From NCBI GenBank assembly GCA_964389675.1, contig CAYMEV010000023.1, forward strand, positions 1 through 53,832: 53,832 nucleotides of DNA, in the 5' to 3' direction. Below, in pieces: positions 9,101 through 16,389 of the stretch. The position numbers were made by a program, and so were the translations under genes. Source of the stretch: CAYMEV01 sp964389675 [NCBI: uncultured Candidatus Sumerlaeota bacterium]. Its GTDB lineage: Bacteria > CAYMEV01. A model generated the notes under the pieces. That model was not told the DNA's origin. It did not search any database and was given only the letters and a program-made list of their open reading frames with translations. Every line of letters begins with the position of its first letter. Within the stretch, counting starts at the first letter, position 1.

Positions 9101-10279
9101 CTTTGATTCCAGAAGGCTTAATTCTATCTTCCTGCCGAATCCCTTTATCTGTTTTTTTCCAAGGCTCCTGAACCTGTAATCAGATGAAAGGTGTCTTCTG
9201 ATACCCGGCCCGGCGACTATCCCCTCCCAGGGAGCCTGCATCATCAGCCTTGATGCCAGGTTAACCCGGCTTCCCAGGGCTGTATATTCGCTCCGGAGCT
9301 TTGAGCCCACAAAACCTGCATAGGCTGTTCCGGCAGCAAGGCCTGCCCTGAAAACAAAGCCCTTTATGGGCTTAAGGCTTAAAGCAAAATCACAGGCTCT
9401 CTCATACAGCTTTTCCTTGCCTACTGGTGCGCCGAAGAGAACCAGAATAACACCGCCCTTGTCACCAAAATCAACGCGGTTGAAATATCCTCCGTAATCA
9501 TGGCATTGCTTTATGACTGCCTTAATAGCATCATGAAAATTGTATTCTTCCCTGAAGTTAATAAAACAGCTGATAACCTCCCTGAACTCCCCTGTATCTT
9601 TCATCCTGGTTACAGAAGGGGGTACGAAGCTTTCCTGCAGGGATACAGGTATCCTTTTTTCTTTTTTTCCAGCATAAGGCTTTATTTTTACCAGCTCAGG
9701 GGTAATAATAGACCAGTTTTTCCCTGTTCTTTTATGATCAGAGATATAAGGCATCCTGGATTTAAAGTGATGGTCCGCAACTACCTGCATCGTATCGGCC
9801 TTATGCTCTGAGAGTGCACAGCCGTCTATTGCCTCTCCCCTGAAATACCAGGTATTCTGGATATCACCCGGAATGATCATGTAATTCACCTTTCCCCAGG
9901 ACAGTCCGATCTTTACGGACAGGCTGAAATCCCCTGCCTTTGTGGTTATCCTGCCCCGGTCCTTAAACAGGGCATTTATTGCAAAGGCAGCATTTAGAGT
10001 GTATTCAGATTTCCTTCTGTGGAATATGGCAGTGAAGGCATCGCCTGCAAATGATGATATAAATCCCCCCTCAGAGTAGACCGCCTGAATGCATGGTGTA
10101 AATATCTGATTGATGATCCTCGAGAGTATCTCTGAACCTTCTTTGCCTGATTCCATCAGCCTTTCCGTCATAGGAGTAAAGCCTGATATATCAATGAACA
10201 TTGTAAATGCGGTCAGATTTCCTGATAATCTCCCCTTACGGAGCATATCAGCTATGAATAGGGGAACAAACCTGCTCAT
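6113..10279 (-). CDS. sAC-like tandem adenylate cyclase / ATPase / TPR protein (copy 1)
   Basis: A 1388-residue cytoplasmic signalling protein predicted to make cAMP. Cyclase domain 1 (about 22-170) has metal ligands D30 (F-I-D-I-S-G-F-T) and D80 (F-A-G-D-A-F). Cyclase domain 2 (about 232-390) has K274 (G-D-K-G-G), T333, N340 and R344 (E-Y-T-A-L-G...V-N-L-A-S-R), the purine-binding and transition-state residues of soluble adenylyl cyclase. Domain 2 lacks the metal Asp and domain 1 lacks Asn/Arg, so one composite site forms between them. A P-loop (G-I-A-G-I-G-K-S, 436-443) and Walker-B-like L-D-D-A-H-W-I-D follow. About eleven 40-residue TPR repeats fill residues ~868-1311. The C-terminus has an E-L-W-K-L-T-G-E-E-x-Y-R motif shared with copies 2 and 3. 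It lies downstream of the permease-EIIA gene on the same strand, with 148 bases between. The TPRs and ATPase probably sense a partner; the ligand is unknown. Confidence 0.9.
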   Translation of the reverse strand: MSRFVPLFIADMLRKGRLSGNLTAFTMFIDISGFTPMTERLMESGKEGSEILSRIINQIFTPCIQAVYSEGGFISSFAGDAFTAIFHRRKSEYTLNAAFAINALFKDRGRITTKAGDFSLSVKIGLSWGKVNYMIIPGDIQNTWYFRGEAIDGCALSEHKADTMQVVADHHFKSRMPYISDHKRTGKNWSIITPELVKIKPYAGKKEKRIPVSLQESFVPPSVTRMKDTGEFREVISCFINFREEYNFHDAIKAVIKQCHDYGGYFNRVDFGDKGGVILVLFGAPVGKEKLYERACDFALSLKPIKGFVFRAGLAAGTAYAGFVGSKLRSEYTALGSRVNLASRLMMQAPWEGIVAGPGIRRHLSSDYRFRSLGKKQIKGFGRKIELSLLESKASEKYKRSYSGRFIGRQDEIKRLLELIYPVFEGNFGGIIYIEGIAGIGKSRLISSFSAIIEERKANVLFMPCDEILRKSLNPFIHMLKEYFAQDDNLEHEQKKACFEIRYMEMVRSIKDKDTAGELARKISVIGALLGYFWENSLYSHLDAKERFENTLNAVKQFIKARSMANPTLLILDDAHWIDRDSIEMIEHLTRNVEKYPFIILALCRPDDKGGSFLLPRTDSIRSERLKLMPFGRRMLRKLIIDRLDISEHCLPEKTEDFIWEKSRGNPFYAEQITLYLRENRLFDDNFRLIKQAYEIPSGINRIIIARIDRLSSELKETIKTASVLGREFALLVLGNLLQLAGIISGEREFSEQMEMGCRENIWDSMSELSYIFKHALIRDAAYEIQLKDTLRSLHNYAGSIIEELYQDNLLPHYEELADHYEKAENLEKAIEYLEKAGDSSRENYRNSQALDFYDRLMYFLNKADGRDLKEKTARALIRQADVLQLTGKWNRAKEIFENSLRISEELQYPEIIVDTLNKLGNLLQCSGNYPDARIVLKRAESIAKREGYLKGLKNAFWNIGSIYEQQGDYKKAIRYFQKDYEICMKIKDEKGLAKAIGNIGIIHYYQGRYEKAMDCYEELLALSERFGDKKGISLAMTNMGIVYRARGSFKKAIECYEKELEISEELGDIWGIGNAYVNIGNACVYLGDYKKAIEYYNKKLLICKELGDKRGRSITVGNMGVVYKERNEFKKAMECFQEEMEISEELGDKSGISSAVSNIGTVHYLLGEFREAMECFEKDLKICEGMGDKWGISIALNNIGNIYADYGDHEKAMKYFTRQKTLFEELGDRRGISIALANIGSLACERGQYDSALEFYERAIEISRDLDIKYELCQQLAGKANILFSLKKNDEAMTAINESAILAEKLDIKDMQFAASLLRNKIEKNAEALSSMLKDMPVSDEQEACLNHELWKLTGEEQYRKKARSLCQKLIKATPKAKFMKMIEELG
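6345..7675 (-). repeat. Tandem 120-bp repeats encoding about eleven 40-residue TPRs
   Basis: Within the copy 1 cyclase gene, the protein repeats every 40 residues with the pattern G-I-x-x-A-x-x-N-I-G-x-[IV]-Y...G-x-[YF]-x-K-A-[IM]-E-[CY]-[YF]-x-K-x-L-x-I-x-E-E-L-G-D-K. The 40-residue period (not the classical 34) is typical of TPR_12/kinesin-light-chain-like repeats. The middle eight units are the most alike, and the DNA shows the same phrases every 120 bases. Such repeats can expand or contract by recombination. Confidence 0.85.
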
Positions 10280-10304
10280 CTGGCTTTTATATCCTTTCCA
10301 TATT

Positions 10305-10332
10305 ACTATATTTTATTTTTCCTTCAGTGCAA
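10305..10332 (-). promoter_or_regulatory. Candidate sigma-70 promoter for copy 1 cyclase
   Basis: Read on the minus strand: TTGCAC, a 16-base spacer, then TATAGT. The -10 is close to consensus and the -35 is poor (3 of 6). It would start transcription about 20 bases before the ATG at 10279. If real, the cyclase can be expressed independently of the upstream permease-EIIA gene. Confidence 0.35.
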
Positions 10333-10427
10333 TATCCTGGGATATCAGGATTATTTTTTCCTGGTTATTATAATAATATCTCATCTTCTTATGAAGGACC
10401 ATGCACATAAACTGCTTTTTTAGCTCT

Positions 10428-12311
10428 TTACCTTCTTTTGCGCTTGGTAAGCAGGATCACACTGCGAAGCTCCCTGTCATTCTTTGCATTCATCCATTCC
10501 TTGTGGAAATCAGGGTCCTGGAGTATCTGAGCGATGAACATCAGAGCCCTTAGATGAAAATTCCTTTCATCTTTTGTCCCGATAAGGCAAAAGGCAGTAT
10601 ATACCACTTCGCCCTCCTCATTCCAGATGATGCCGAACTTGTTTCTGACAAGGACAATATCATATTTGTGTTCGCCTGTAATAACAATATGGGGTATAGC
10701 ATGAGGCAGTGCCACTCCGGGATAGATGAGCGTTGATGCAAGGACTTCCCTCTCATTGAGCTTCTGTTCAACCTCATCTTTATCAATATTCCATTTTTTA
10801 CTGACCTTTGCAGCAATAAGCTTAAACAGCTCATCACGGTCTAAAGTCTTCTTAAGGTCAATGACCAGGGCACCTTTTATGATCTGGTCGAAACGGTCCA
10901 GGATAATTTCATCCCTTTCTATAAGTATGTCCAGAAGCTCCTCTTCAAGGCCCTTACCCTCATCATCAAGCTCAGGGGCTGTATGCTTTTCTATCATGTG
11001 CACCAGGACTGATTTCCTCTTTACTCTCTTTCTTGCATAGAGGAAATACCAGATGAGGGCAAGCACGATAAAGACCGATGCAATAACAGTTGTAAATATC
11101 CCCATTTTAATGATCAGAAAGACATAAACAACCATGCCGAAAAACTGAATGAAGGGAAACAAAGGAGATTTGAAAGCCGGTTTATAGTTTGATATCTTTG
11201 AGGTTCTGACTACTATAAGCGCAAGGTTCACTGTGGCAAATTCGAGGAGAAGGAACAGGGAAGCGACCTTTGCAAGCTTTTCAATATTAAGCAGAAATAT
11301 GACAGTAAGCATGAAAAGGGATGTAAGGATAATAGATATATATGGAATCTTGTTCTTTCTGCTTACACGGCTTATTGATGAGGGGATCAGGCCATCCCTG
11401 CTCATGGAAAGCGGTACCCTTGAAGCTGCCATTATGCCCGCATTTGCAGTTGTTATAAATGCAAGGATTGCCGCTGCGGCTGTCATGATAAGGGCGATAT
11501 TCCTTACGCCTGTGCCTTCGAAAACATACAGCGCTGTATCTGTTACCGGGGTCTGTGATGAGCAGAGAAGTTCCCGGGGCATTATCCCTATGATAACAAA
11601 GACAACAAGAATATAAAGCGTCTGTACTACCAGGAAGGCTGTTATTGCACCCATTGGAAGGTTCTTCTGCGGATTCTTCACCTCCTCGGAGATACTTGCT
11701 ATTTTGGTAAGCCCCCCATAGGATATAAAGACCATCCCGGTAACGGTCAAAACCTTTCCCCAGTCTATTTCAGGGAATATATCGCCAATGACTCTCAGAT
11801 CCATTTCCCTGTAGCCGAAGAGTATAAAGAGGAAGAGAATTAACAGCAGAAAGCCTACCATAATATTCTGCAGCCTGCCTGAAGATCTCACGCTAAGCAG
11901 ATTGATGGCAGTAAAGAAAAGGCATGCCGATCCTGCAGCCAGCTTCATCTCCCATTCAGTAATTGAGGGATTTATAAGTTTTGTAAAAACCCCTATACCT
12001 ATCAGCGCAAAAGCGCTTTTAAGGCTTATGGAAAACCAGTTGCCGAATCCGTCGATGACCCCCGCAGCATTTCCGAGTATCCTGTCTGCAAAGAAATAGG
12101 TTCCGCCTGCCTTTGGTAATGCTGTGGCAAGCTCAAGCTTTGAAAAAAGAGCAGGAAGCATTAAGATGCCGGCAAAAAAATAGGAAAATATAATAGCTTT
12201 TCCAGCTATTGAATAGGCAATTGCAGGAAGCACAAACAAGCCTGAACTTATCATGGCGCCTGAGGCGATACTGAAAACATCAAGTGCCTTAAGCTGTTTT
12301 TTAAGATACAT
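10428..12311 (-). CDS. APC-family amino acid permease fused to a PTS EIIA-type domain
   Basis: A 627-residue inner-membrane protein in two parts. Residues ~1-430 are an APC-superfamily transporter of about twelve helices, beginning with the family signature L-D-V-F-S-I-A-S-G-A-M-I-S-S-G-L-F and continuing with F-I-S-Y-G-G-L-T-K-I-A-S-I-S-E-E-V in the mid region. After a charged linker, residues ~465-627 match the mannitol/fructose-type EIIA domain, including the active-site region G-V-A-L-P-H, with H537 as the expected phosphorylated residue. EIIA domains on non-PTS transporters are thought to be regulatory, allowing phosphorylation or nucleotide state to gate transport. No EI or HPr gene is present here. 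It diverges from the copy 2 cyclase gene and lies upstream of copy 1 on the same strand. The amino acid carried is unknown. No good ribosome-binding site is visible before the ATG. Confidence 0.88.
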   Translation of the reverse strand: MYLKKQLKALDVFSIASGAMISSGLFVLPAIAYSIAGKAIIFSYFFAGILMLPALFSKLELATALPKAGGTYFFADRILGNAAGVIDGFGNWFSISLKSAFALIGIGVFTKLINPSITEWEMKLAAGSACLFFTAINLLSVRSSGRLQNIMVGFLLLILFLFILFGYREMDLRVIGDIFPEIDWGKVLTVTGMVFISYGGLTKIASISEEVKNPQKNLPMGAITAFLVVQTLYILVVFVIIGIMPRELLCSSQTPVTDTALYVFEGTGVRNIALIMTAAAAILAFITTANAGIMAASRVPLSMSRDGLIPSSISRVSRKNKIPYISIILTSLFMLTVIFLLNIEKLAKVASLFLLLEFATVNLALIVVRTSKISNYKPAFKSPLFPFIQFFGMVVYVFLIIKMGIFTTVIASVFIVLALIWYFLYARKRVKRKSVLVHMIEKHTAPELDDEGKGLEEELLDILIERDEIILDRFDQIIKGALVIDLKKTLDRDELFKLIAAKVSKKWNIDKDEVEQKLNEREVLASTLIYPGVALPHAIPHIVITGEHKYDIVLVRNKFGIIWNEEGEVVYTAFCLIGTKDERNFHLRALMFIAQILQDPDFHKEWMNAKNDRELRSVILLTKRKRR

Positions 12312-12506
12312 TTTTTTATTATTGCATATTCTCGTGAACAGTCAATATTGATTTTTTTTGAAATGGGCATTAAAGGAGGCATTCAATTTGAATTTTACGG
12401 TCAATCTCAAATCCTTCTGATTTATACCCTTTTTTATTTTTTACTTAAATCATTTATATTGATTATTTTGCTGAATTCTGTAAGAATTTCATATACCGCT
12501 GGAAAA

Positions 12507-15500
12507 ATGAAGAACTTAATACCAGAATTCATATTACACAGGCTCAGGGAAAATACCCTGAAGGGTGAAATTGACAGCTATACAGTGTTTATAGACATGT
12601 CAGGGTTTACAAGGATGAGCCAGGACCTTATGAAATATGAGAAAGAAGGCTCAGAGCTTCTCTGCTCTATTATAAACAGGGTCTTTACTGAAGCTATAGA
12701 TTCGGTTCATAATAATGGCGGGTTCATTACCACATTTGCAGGTGATGCTTTCACAGCAGTCTTTGATAAAAGAGAGGTTCCCTTGCCCTGTGTCCTTAAA
12801 GCATGCACAGAGATCAGTAAAAAAATAACCGGCCTTGGAGATATCGAGACTGAAATGGGCAATTTCCCTGTATCTGTAAAAATTGGAATCTCTGAAGGGA
12901 TTGTCAAATGGGGAATCCTGAAAACAGATGCAAATTACAGCTTCTACTTCAGGGGAGAAGGTATTGACAATGCAGCATTTGCTGAACACCAGGCCCGCAG
13001 GAATGACATCATCCTGGACAAAAGGATCCTGAAGAACAGCAGAGAGATCGAAGATCATCTGCATTATTTGCCCAAAAGAGGGAACTATGCCAGGCTTATC
13101 AGGTTTGATCACACCGGATGCCCGAAGAGGCCTGCTGAAAAAGCCGATTCAGGCATGATAAGGCATTTCGTACCTGACTCAGTAAGCAAATTGAAGGCAA
13201 AGGGAGAGTTCAGGGAGCTGCTGAGCATGTTTCTGACTTTCAGGGAGAATGAGGGCTTTTTAGAGGGGATCGCAAAAGCTATAAATCTTTCAAAAATATA
13301 CGGTGCTTACCTGAAGCAGATAGATTTCGGCGACAAGGGAGGCACACTTCTTTTCTTTTTCGGAGCGCCTGTCGCAATGGAAAAGCCATTTGACAGGGCT
13401 GCAGAGTTTTCTCTTGAGTGCCTCAGGATAAATGAGCTTTCCTGCAGGATAGCCCTTACCTATGGCAGGGCTTTTGCAGGATTCATCGGAAGCACTGAAA
13501 GGTGTGAATACGGTGCTTTGGGCAATGTTGTCAATAAGAGTGCCAGGATAAACATGGTAACGGACTGGAACTCCATTTCAGCAGATAAAATAGTATACAG
13601 CAGGATCAAGGACAGGTTTATTGCAGAACTGACGGACAGCAGGGATTTTAAGGGATTTTACGGCAAGCTGGACTATTACAGGATTATCAGGAAGATGGCA
13701 AAACGTAAAAAGGTCCAGTACAGGGGCAAAATCTTCGCAAGGGATAAAGAACTATCACTGCTTTCAGACAGGATTAAGGCACTGAACAGCGGAAAATTCG
13801 GCGGCCTGATATATATAAACGGCGACCCTGGCATAGGCAAGACACGCCTTATCTGGGAGCTTAAGAAAAACCTGGATGAAAAAGAGCTCTACTGGGTATA
13901 TATGCCATGCGACCCTATCCTGAAAAACAGCTTCAATCCTGTTAAATATTTCCTGAGAAATTTCTTTGACTGCAGTGATGAGCTGGATAATGAGATAAAT
14001 AAGAGATCATTCGAATCAAAAATTGATCTTATAATGGGATCGATCGATGATGAGTACCTGAAAAAGGAACTGGACAGAACAAAGCCCCTGACAGGAAGCC
14101 TTGCAGGAATTTCCTTCGAGGGCTCTCTTTTCAGCAGTATGAGCTCAAAGACCAGGCATGAGAACACGATCTACTCCCTGAAAAACCTGATAAAAGCCTT
14201 GAGCATGATAAAGCCTGTGGTGATCGAGCTGGATGACGGCCAGTGGATCGATCCCGAAACACATGATTTTTTGGGCAGGCTGGTAGAAAATTTGGAGGAT
14301 CATCCCATCCTAATACTGAGTGAATGCAGGTACCAGGACAATGGCGAGAGGTTCAGCTTTAACTTTAAGGGCATAGGGTCATGCACAAACAGCATAGACC
14401 TTGAATATTTTGACAAAGAAACTATAAGAAGCTTTATTCTCGACTTTTACAGCATAGAAGAAGTAACTGACGAGACAGTGGAATATATATTTAAATATTC
14501 TTCAGGCAATCCATTCTTTCTGGAGCAGATACTATCCTTCATACAGGAGAACAGCCTCATTGATAAGAAAGGCAGTATCAGCAGGGAAAAGATCAGGATA
14601 CCATCTGACATAAACTCTCTTATCATTGCAAGGATCGACAGGCTTTCGGAGGACTTAAAGGAGCTCATAAAGACAGCATCTGTGCTTGGCATTGAATTCC
14701 CCGTAAAGATCCTGCAGAGCATGCTTTCCGGAGAAAGAATAGACGATAAGATAAAAAAGGTGGAGGATGAGCAGATATGGATACCATTTACCAGGATCAG
14801 CTACCTGTTCAGGCATATGCTCATAAGGGAATCAGTATATCAGATCCAGCTCAGGGAGACCCTTAGAAAGCTTCACAGCCTTGCTGCAAAAACCATTACA
14901 GAGATCTATGCTGACGATCTTGAACCCCAGTACCCTGCCCTTGCAAACCATTATGAAAAAGCAGAGAATACAGAAGAGGCCGTAAAATATATCAGGCTTT
15001 CCATAAAAAGCTTCAAAAAGCAGTACCAGAATAAAAAAGCCCTTGAGTATTATGACAGGCTTTTAAGATATATTGAGGATCCGGAAGAGAAAATGAATAT
15101 TAAATTATCCAGAATGACACTCCTTAATGAGACTGGCAGGCTCAATGATTCGCTCTCCCTGGGGCTTGAAGTCCTGGAAGATGCACAGGAGAGGCATTTT
15201 GAAGCCATCGTACCGCGGGCCTGTTTAAACCTCGGCATAGTGAGCAACCTTCTTTTTAAGCTGGATGAAGCTGTTGGATATTTCATGCGTATTCTGGAAC
15301 CTTCTTCAAAATGCGAGGATAAAAATCTGATTGCAAGCGCTTATCAGTGCCTGGGAAAGAATTATCACCACAGGGGTTATGATGATCAAGCCCTTGTGTA
15401 TTTTCAGAAAGCGCTTGATATCTATAAAGAAATAAATGACAGTATAGGCATAGCAAACTGCTATAACGATATAGCCATATTCTGCGGAAGGCAGGCAGGG

Positions 15501-16340
15501 CTTGACAGGGTTCTGGATTATCTTTTCAGGGCATATGATATTTTCAAAAAAGAGGGTGATATTAATTTTCAGCTCATACCCCTTTCAAACATAGGCCTTA
15601 CATACTTTGAGGTGTACCTTGACCTCGAGAGATCCAATTCCTATTATGAAAAAGCTGTTGATATAGCAGAAAGGACAGGCAATTACAGAACACTGCAGTA
15701 CCTCTATCTGAACCTGAGCTCTAATTACTGCGCCCTGCATGATTACGGGAAAGCCTATGATTTTATCATGAAAGCCATACACTACTGTCAGGAGATGAAT
15801 GACAGAGACAATCTTTCGCAGTGTTATATCGGCCTGGGTGAGATATATTATCAGCAGAAGGAATATGACAGGTCCCTGGAATATATAGACAGGGCTATCA
15901 GCATCACAAAAACACATAAGAATATGAACCTTCGTTTAATTGATCAGAAATTCGCAAAGATCATTCCGTTGATCGATCTGAAACGATATCAGGAAGCATA
16001 TTCAGAATTAAGTGATATTAAAAGGCTGTACAGGCAGTTTGATATAAAATCCTTAAAAGAATATATCAGGATATATGAATTTAAGATAAAGCACCTGATG
16101 AACTTCAAAACTGCACTGAAGAATATGAAGGCCCTTCTGAAGGACAATCTCTGCAGTCATAGTGAAGCCCTTGTATTATATATTCTCTGGCAGTTCACCG
16201 GGGATGAAAAATACCGCACTCAGGCCCTTGGAAAATACAGGGAGCTGGTTGATGGCCAGGCTGATGATTATAAAAGCTTTCAGTATACTGAAAGAGTAAA
16301 AGAATTAGAGGACAGCGCATCAGCAGGATCTCATCATTGA
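12507..16340 (+). CDS. sAC-like tandem cyclase / ATPase / TPR protein (copy 2)
   Basis: A 1277-residue paralogue of copy 1. The frame is open upstream to 12348, but I chose the ATG at 12507: the protein then starts at the same distance before the first motif as the other three copies, and a 195-base divergent intergenic region remains. Domain 1 has D30 and D80. Domain 2 has K277, N343 and R347, but Gly336 replaces the Thr that contacts the adenine in sAC, so base selectivity may differ. The P-loop is G-D-P-G-I-G-K-T (439-446) and the Walker-B-like strand is I-E-L-D-D-G-Q-W-I-D. The TPR tail (from about residue 820) is less regular than in copies 1 and 3. The C-terminus keeps I-L-W-Q-F-T-G-D-E-K-Y-R. 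It converges on the CocE-like gene, with a 14-bp-stem hairpin between them. Confidence 0.88.
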   Translation: MKNLIPEFILHRLRENTLKGEIDSYTVFIDMSGFTRMSQDLMKYEKEGSELLCSIINRVFTEAIDSVHNNGGFITTFAGDAFTAVFDKREVPLPCVLKACTEISKKITGLGDIETEMGNFPVSVKIGISEGIVKWGILKTDANYSFYFRGEGIDNAAFAEHQARRNDIILDKRILKNSREIEDHLHYLPKRGNYARLIRFDHTGCPKRPAEKADSGMIRHFVPDSVSKLKAKGEFRELLSMFLTFRENEGFLEGIAKAINLSKIYGAYLKQIDFGDKGGTLLFFFGAPVAMEKPFDRAAEFSLECLRINELSCRIALTYGRAFAGFIGSTERCEYGALGNVVNKSARINMVTDWNSISADKIVYSRIKDRFIAELTDSRDFKGFYGKLDYYRIIRKMAKRKKVQYRGKIFARDKELSLLSDRIKALNSGKFGGLIYINGDPGIGKTRLIWELKKNLDEKELYWVYMPCDPILKNSFNPVKYFLRNFFDCSDELDNEINKRSFESKIDLIMGSIDDEYLKKELDRTKPLTGSLAGISFEGSLFSSMSSKTRHENTIYSLKNLIKALSMIKPVVIELDDGQWIDPETHDFLGRLVENLEDHPILILSECRYQDNGERFSFNFKGIGSCTNSIDLEYFDKETIRSFILDFYSIEEVTDETVEYIFKYSSGNPFFLEQILSFIQENSLIDKKGSISREKIRIPSDINSLIIARIDRLSEDLKELIKTASVLGIEFPVKILQSMLSGERIDDKIKKVEDEQIWIPFTRISYLFRHMLIRESVYQIQLRETLRKLHSLAAKTITEIYADDLEPQYPALANHYEKAENTEEAVKYIRLSIKSFKKQYQNKKALEYYDRLLRYIEDPEEKMNIKLSRMTLLNETGRLNDSLSLGLEVLEDAQERHFEAIVPRACLNLGIVSNLLFKLDEAVGYFMRILEPSSKCEDKNLIASAYQCLGKNYHHRGYDDQALVYFQKALDIYKEINDSIGIANCYNDIAIFCGRQAGLDRVLDYLFRAYDIFKKEGDINFQLIPLSNIGLTYFEVYLDLERSNSYYEKAVDIAERTGNYRTLQYLYLNLSSNYCALHDYGKAYDFIMKAIHYCQEMNDRDNLSQCYIGLGEIYYQQKEYDRSLEYIDRAISITKTHKNMNLRLIDQKFAKIIPLIDLKRYQEAYSELSDIKRLYRQFDIKSLKEYIRIYEFKIKHLMNFKTALKNMKALLKDNLCSHSEALVLYILWQFTGDEKYRTQALGKYRELVDGQADDYKSFQYTERVKELEDSASAGSHH

Positions 16341-16344
16341 GGCA

Positions 16345-16384
16345 GGATAAAGGGCCTGACCTGGTACCGGCAGGCCCTTTATCC
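16345..16384. terminator. Perfect 14-bp-stem hairpin between convergent genes
   Basis: GGATAAAGGGCCTG (16345-16358) is the exact reverse complement of CAGGCCCTTTATCC (16371-16384), with a 12-base loop. It fills the 49-base gap between the stop codons of cyclase copy 2 (+) and the CocE-like gene (-). Neither side has a strong T tract, so it may end both transcripts inefficiently or protect their 3' ends. Confidence 0.65.
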
Positions 16385-16389
16385 ATATA

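Noticed and set aside
10334-10351. ATCCTG/CAGGAT hairpin followed by a T run
   Set aside because: The T run is on the plus strand, where no gene ends; on the minus strand, where the permease gene ends, there is no T tract.
12348-12506. Upstream extension of cyclase copy 2, with a hydrophobic stretch that could be a membrane anchor
   Set aside because: It has no ribosome-binding site in register, would leave only 36 bases to the divergent permease gene, and the other three copies begin at the position equivalent to 12507.
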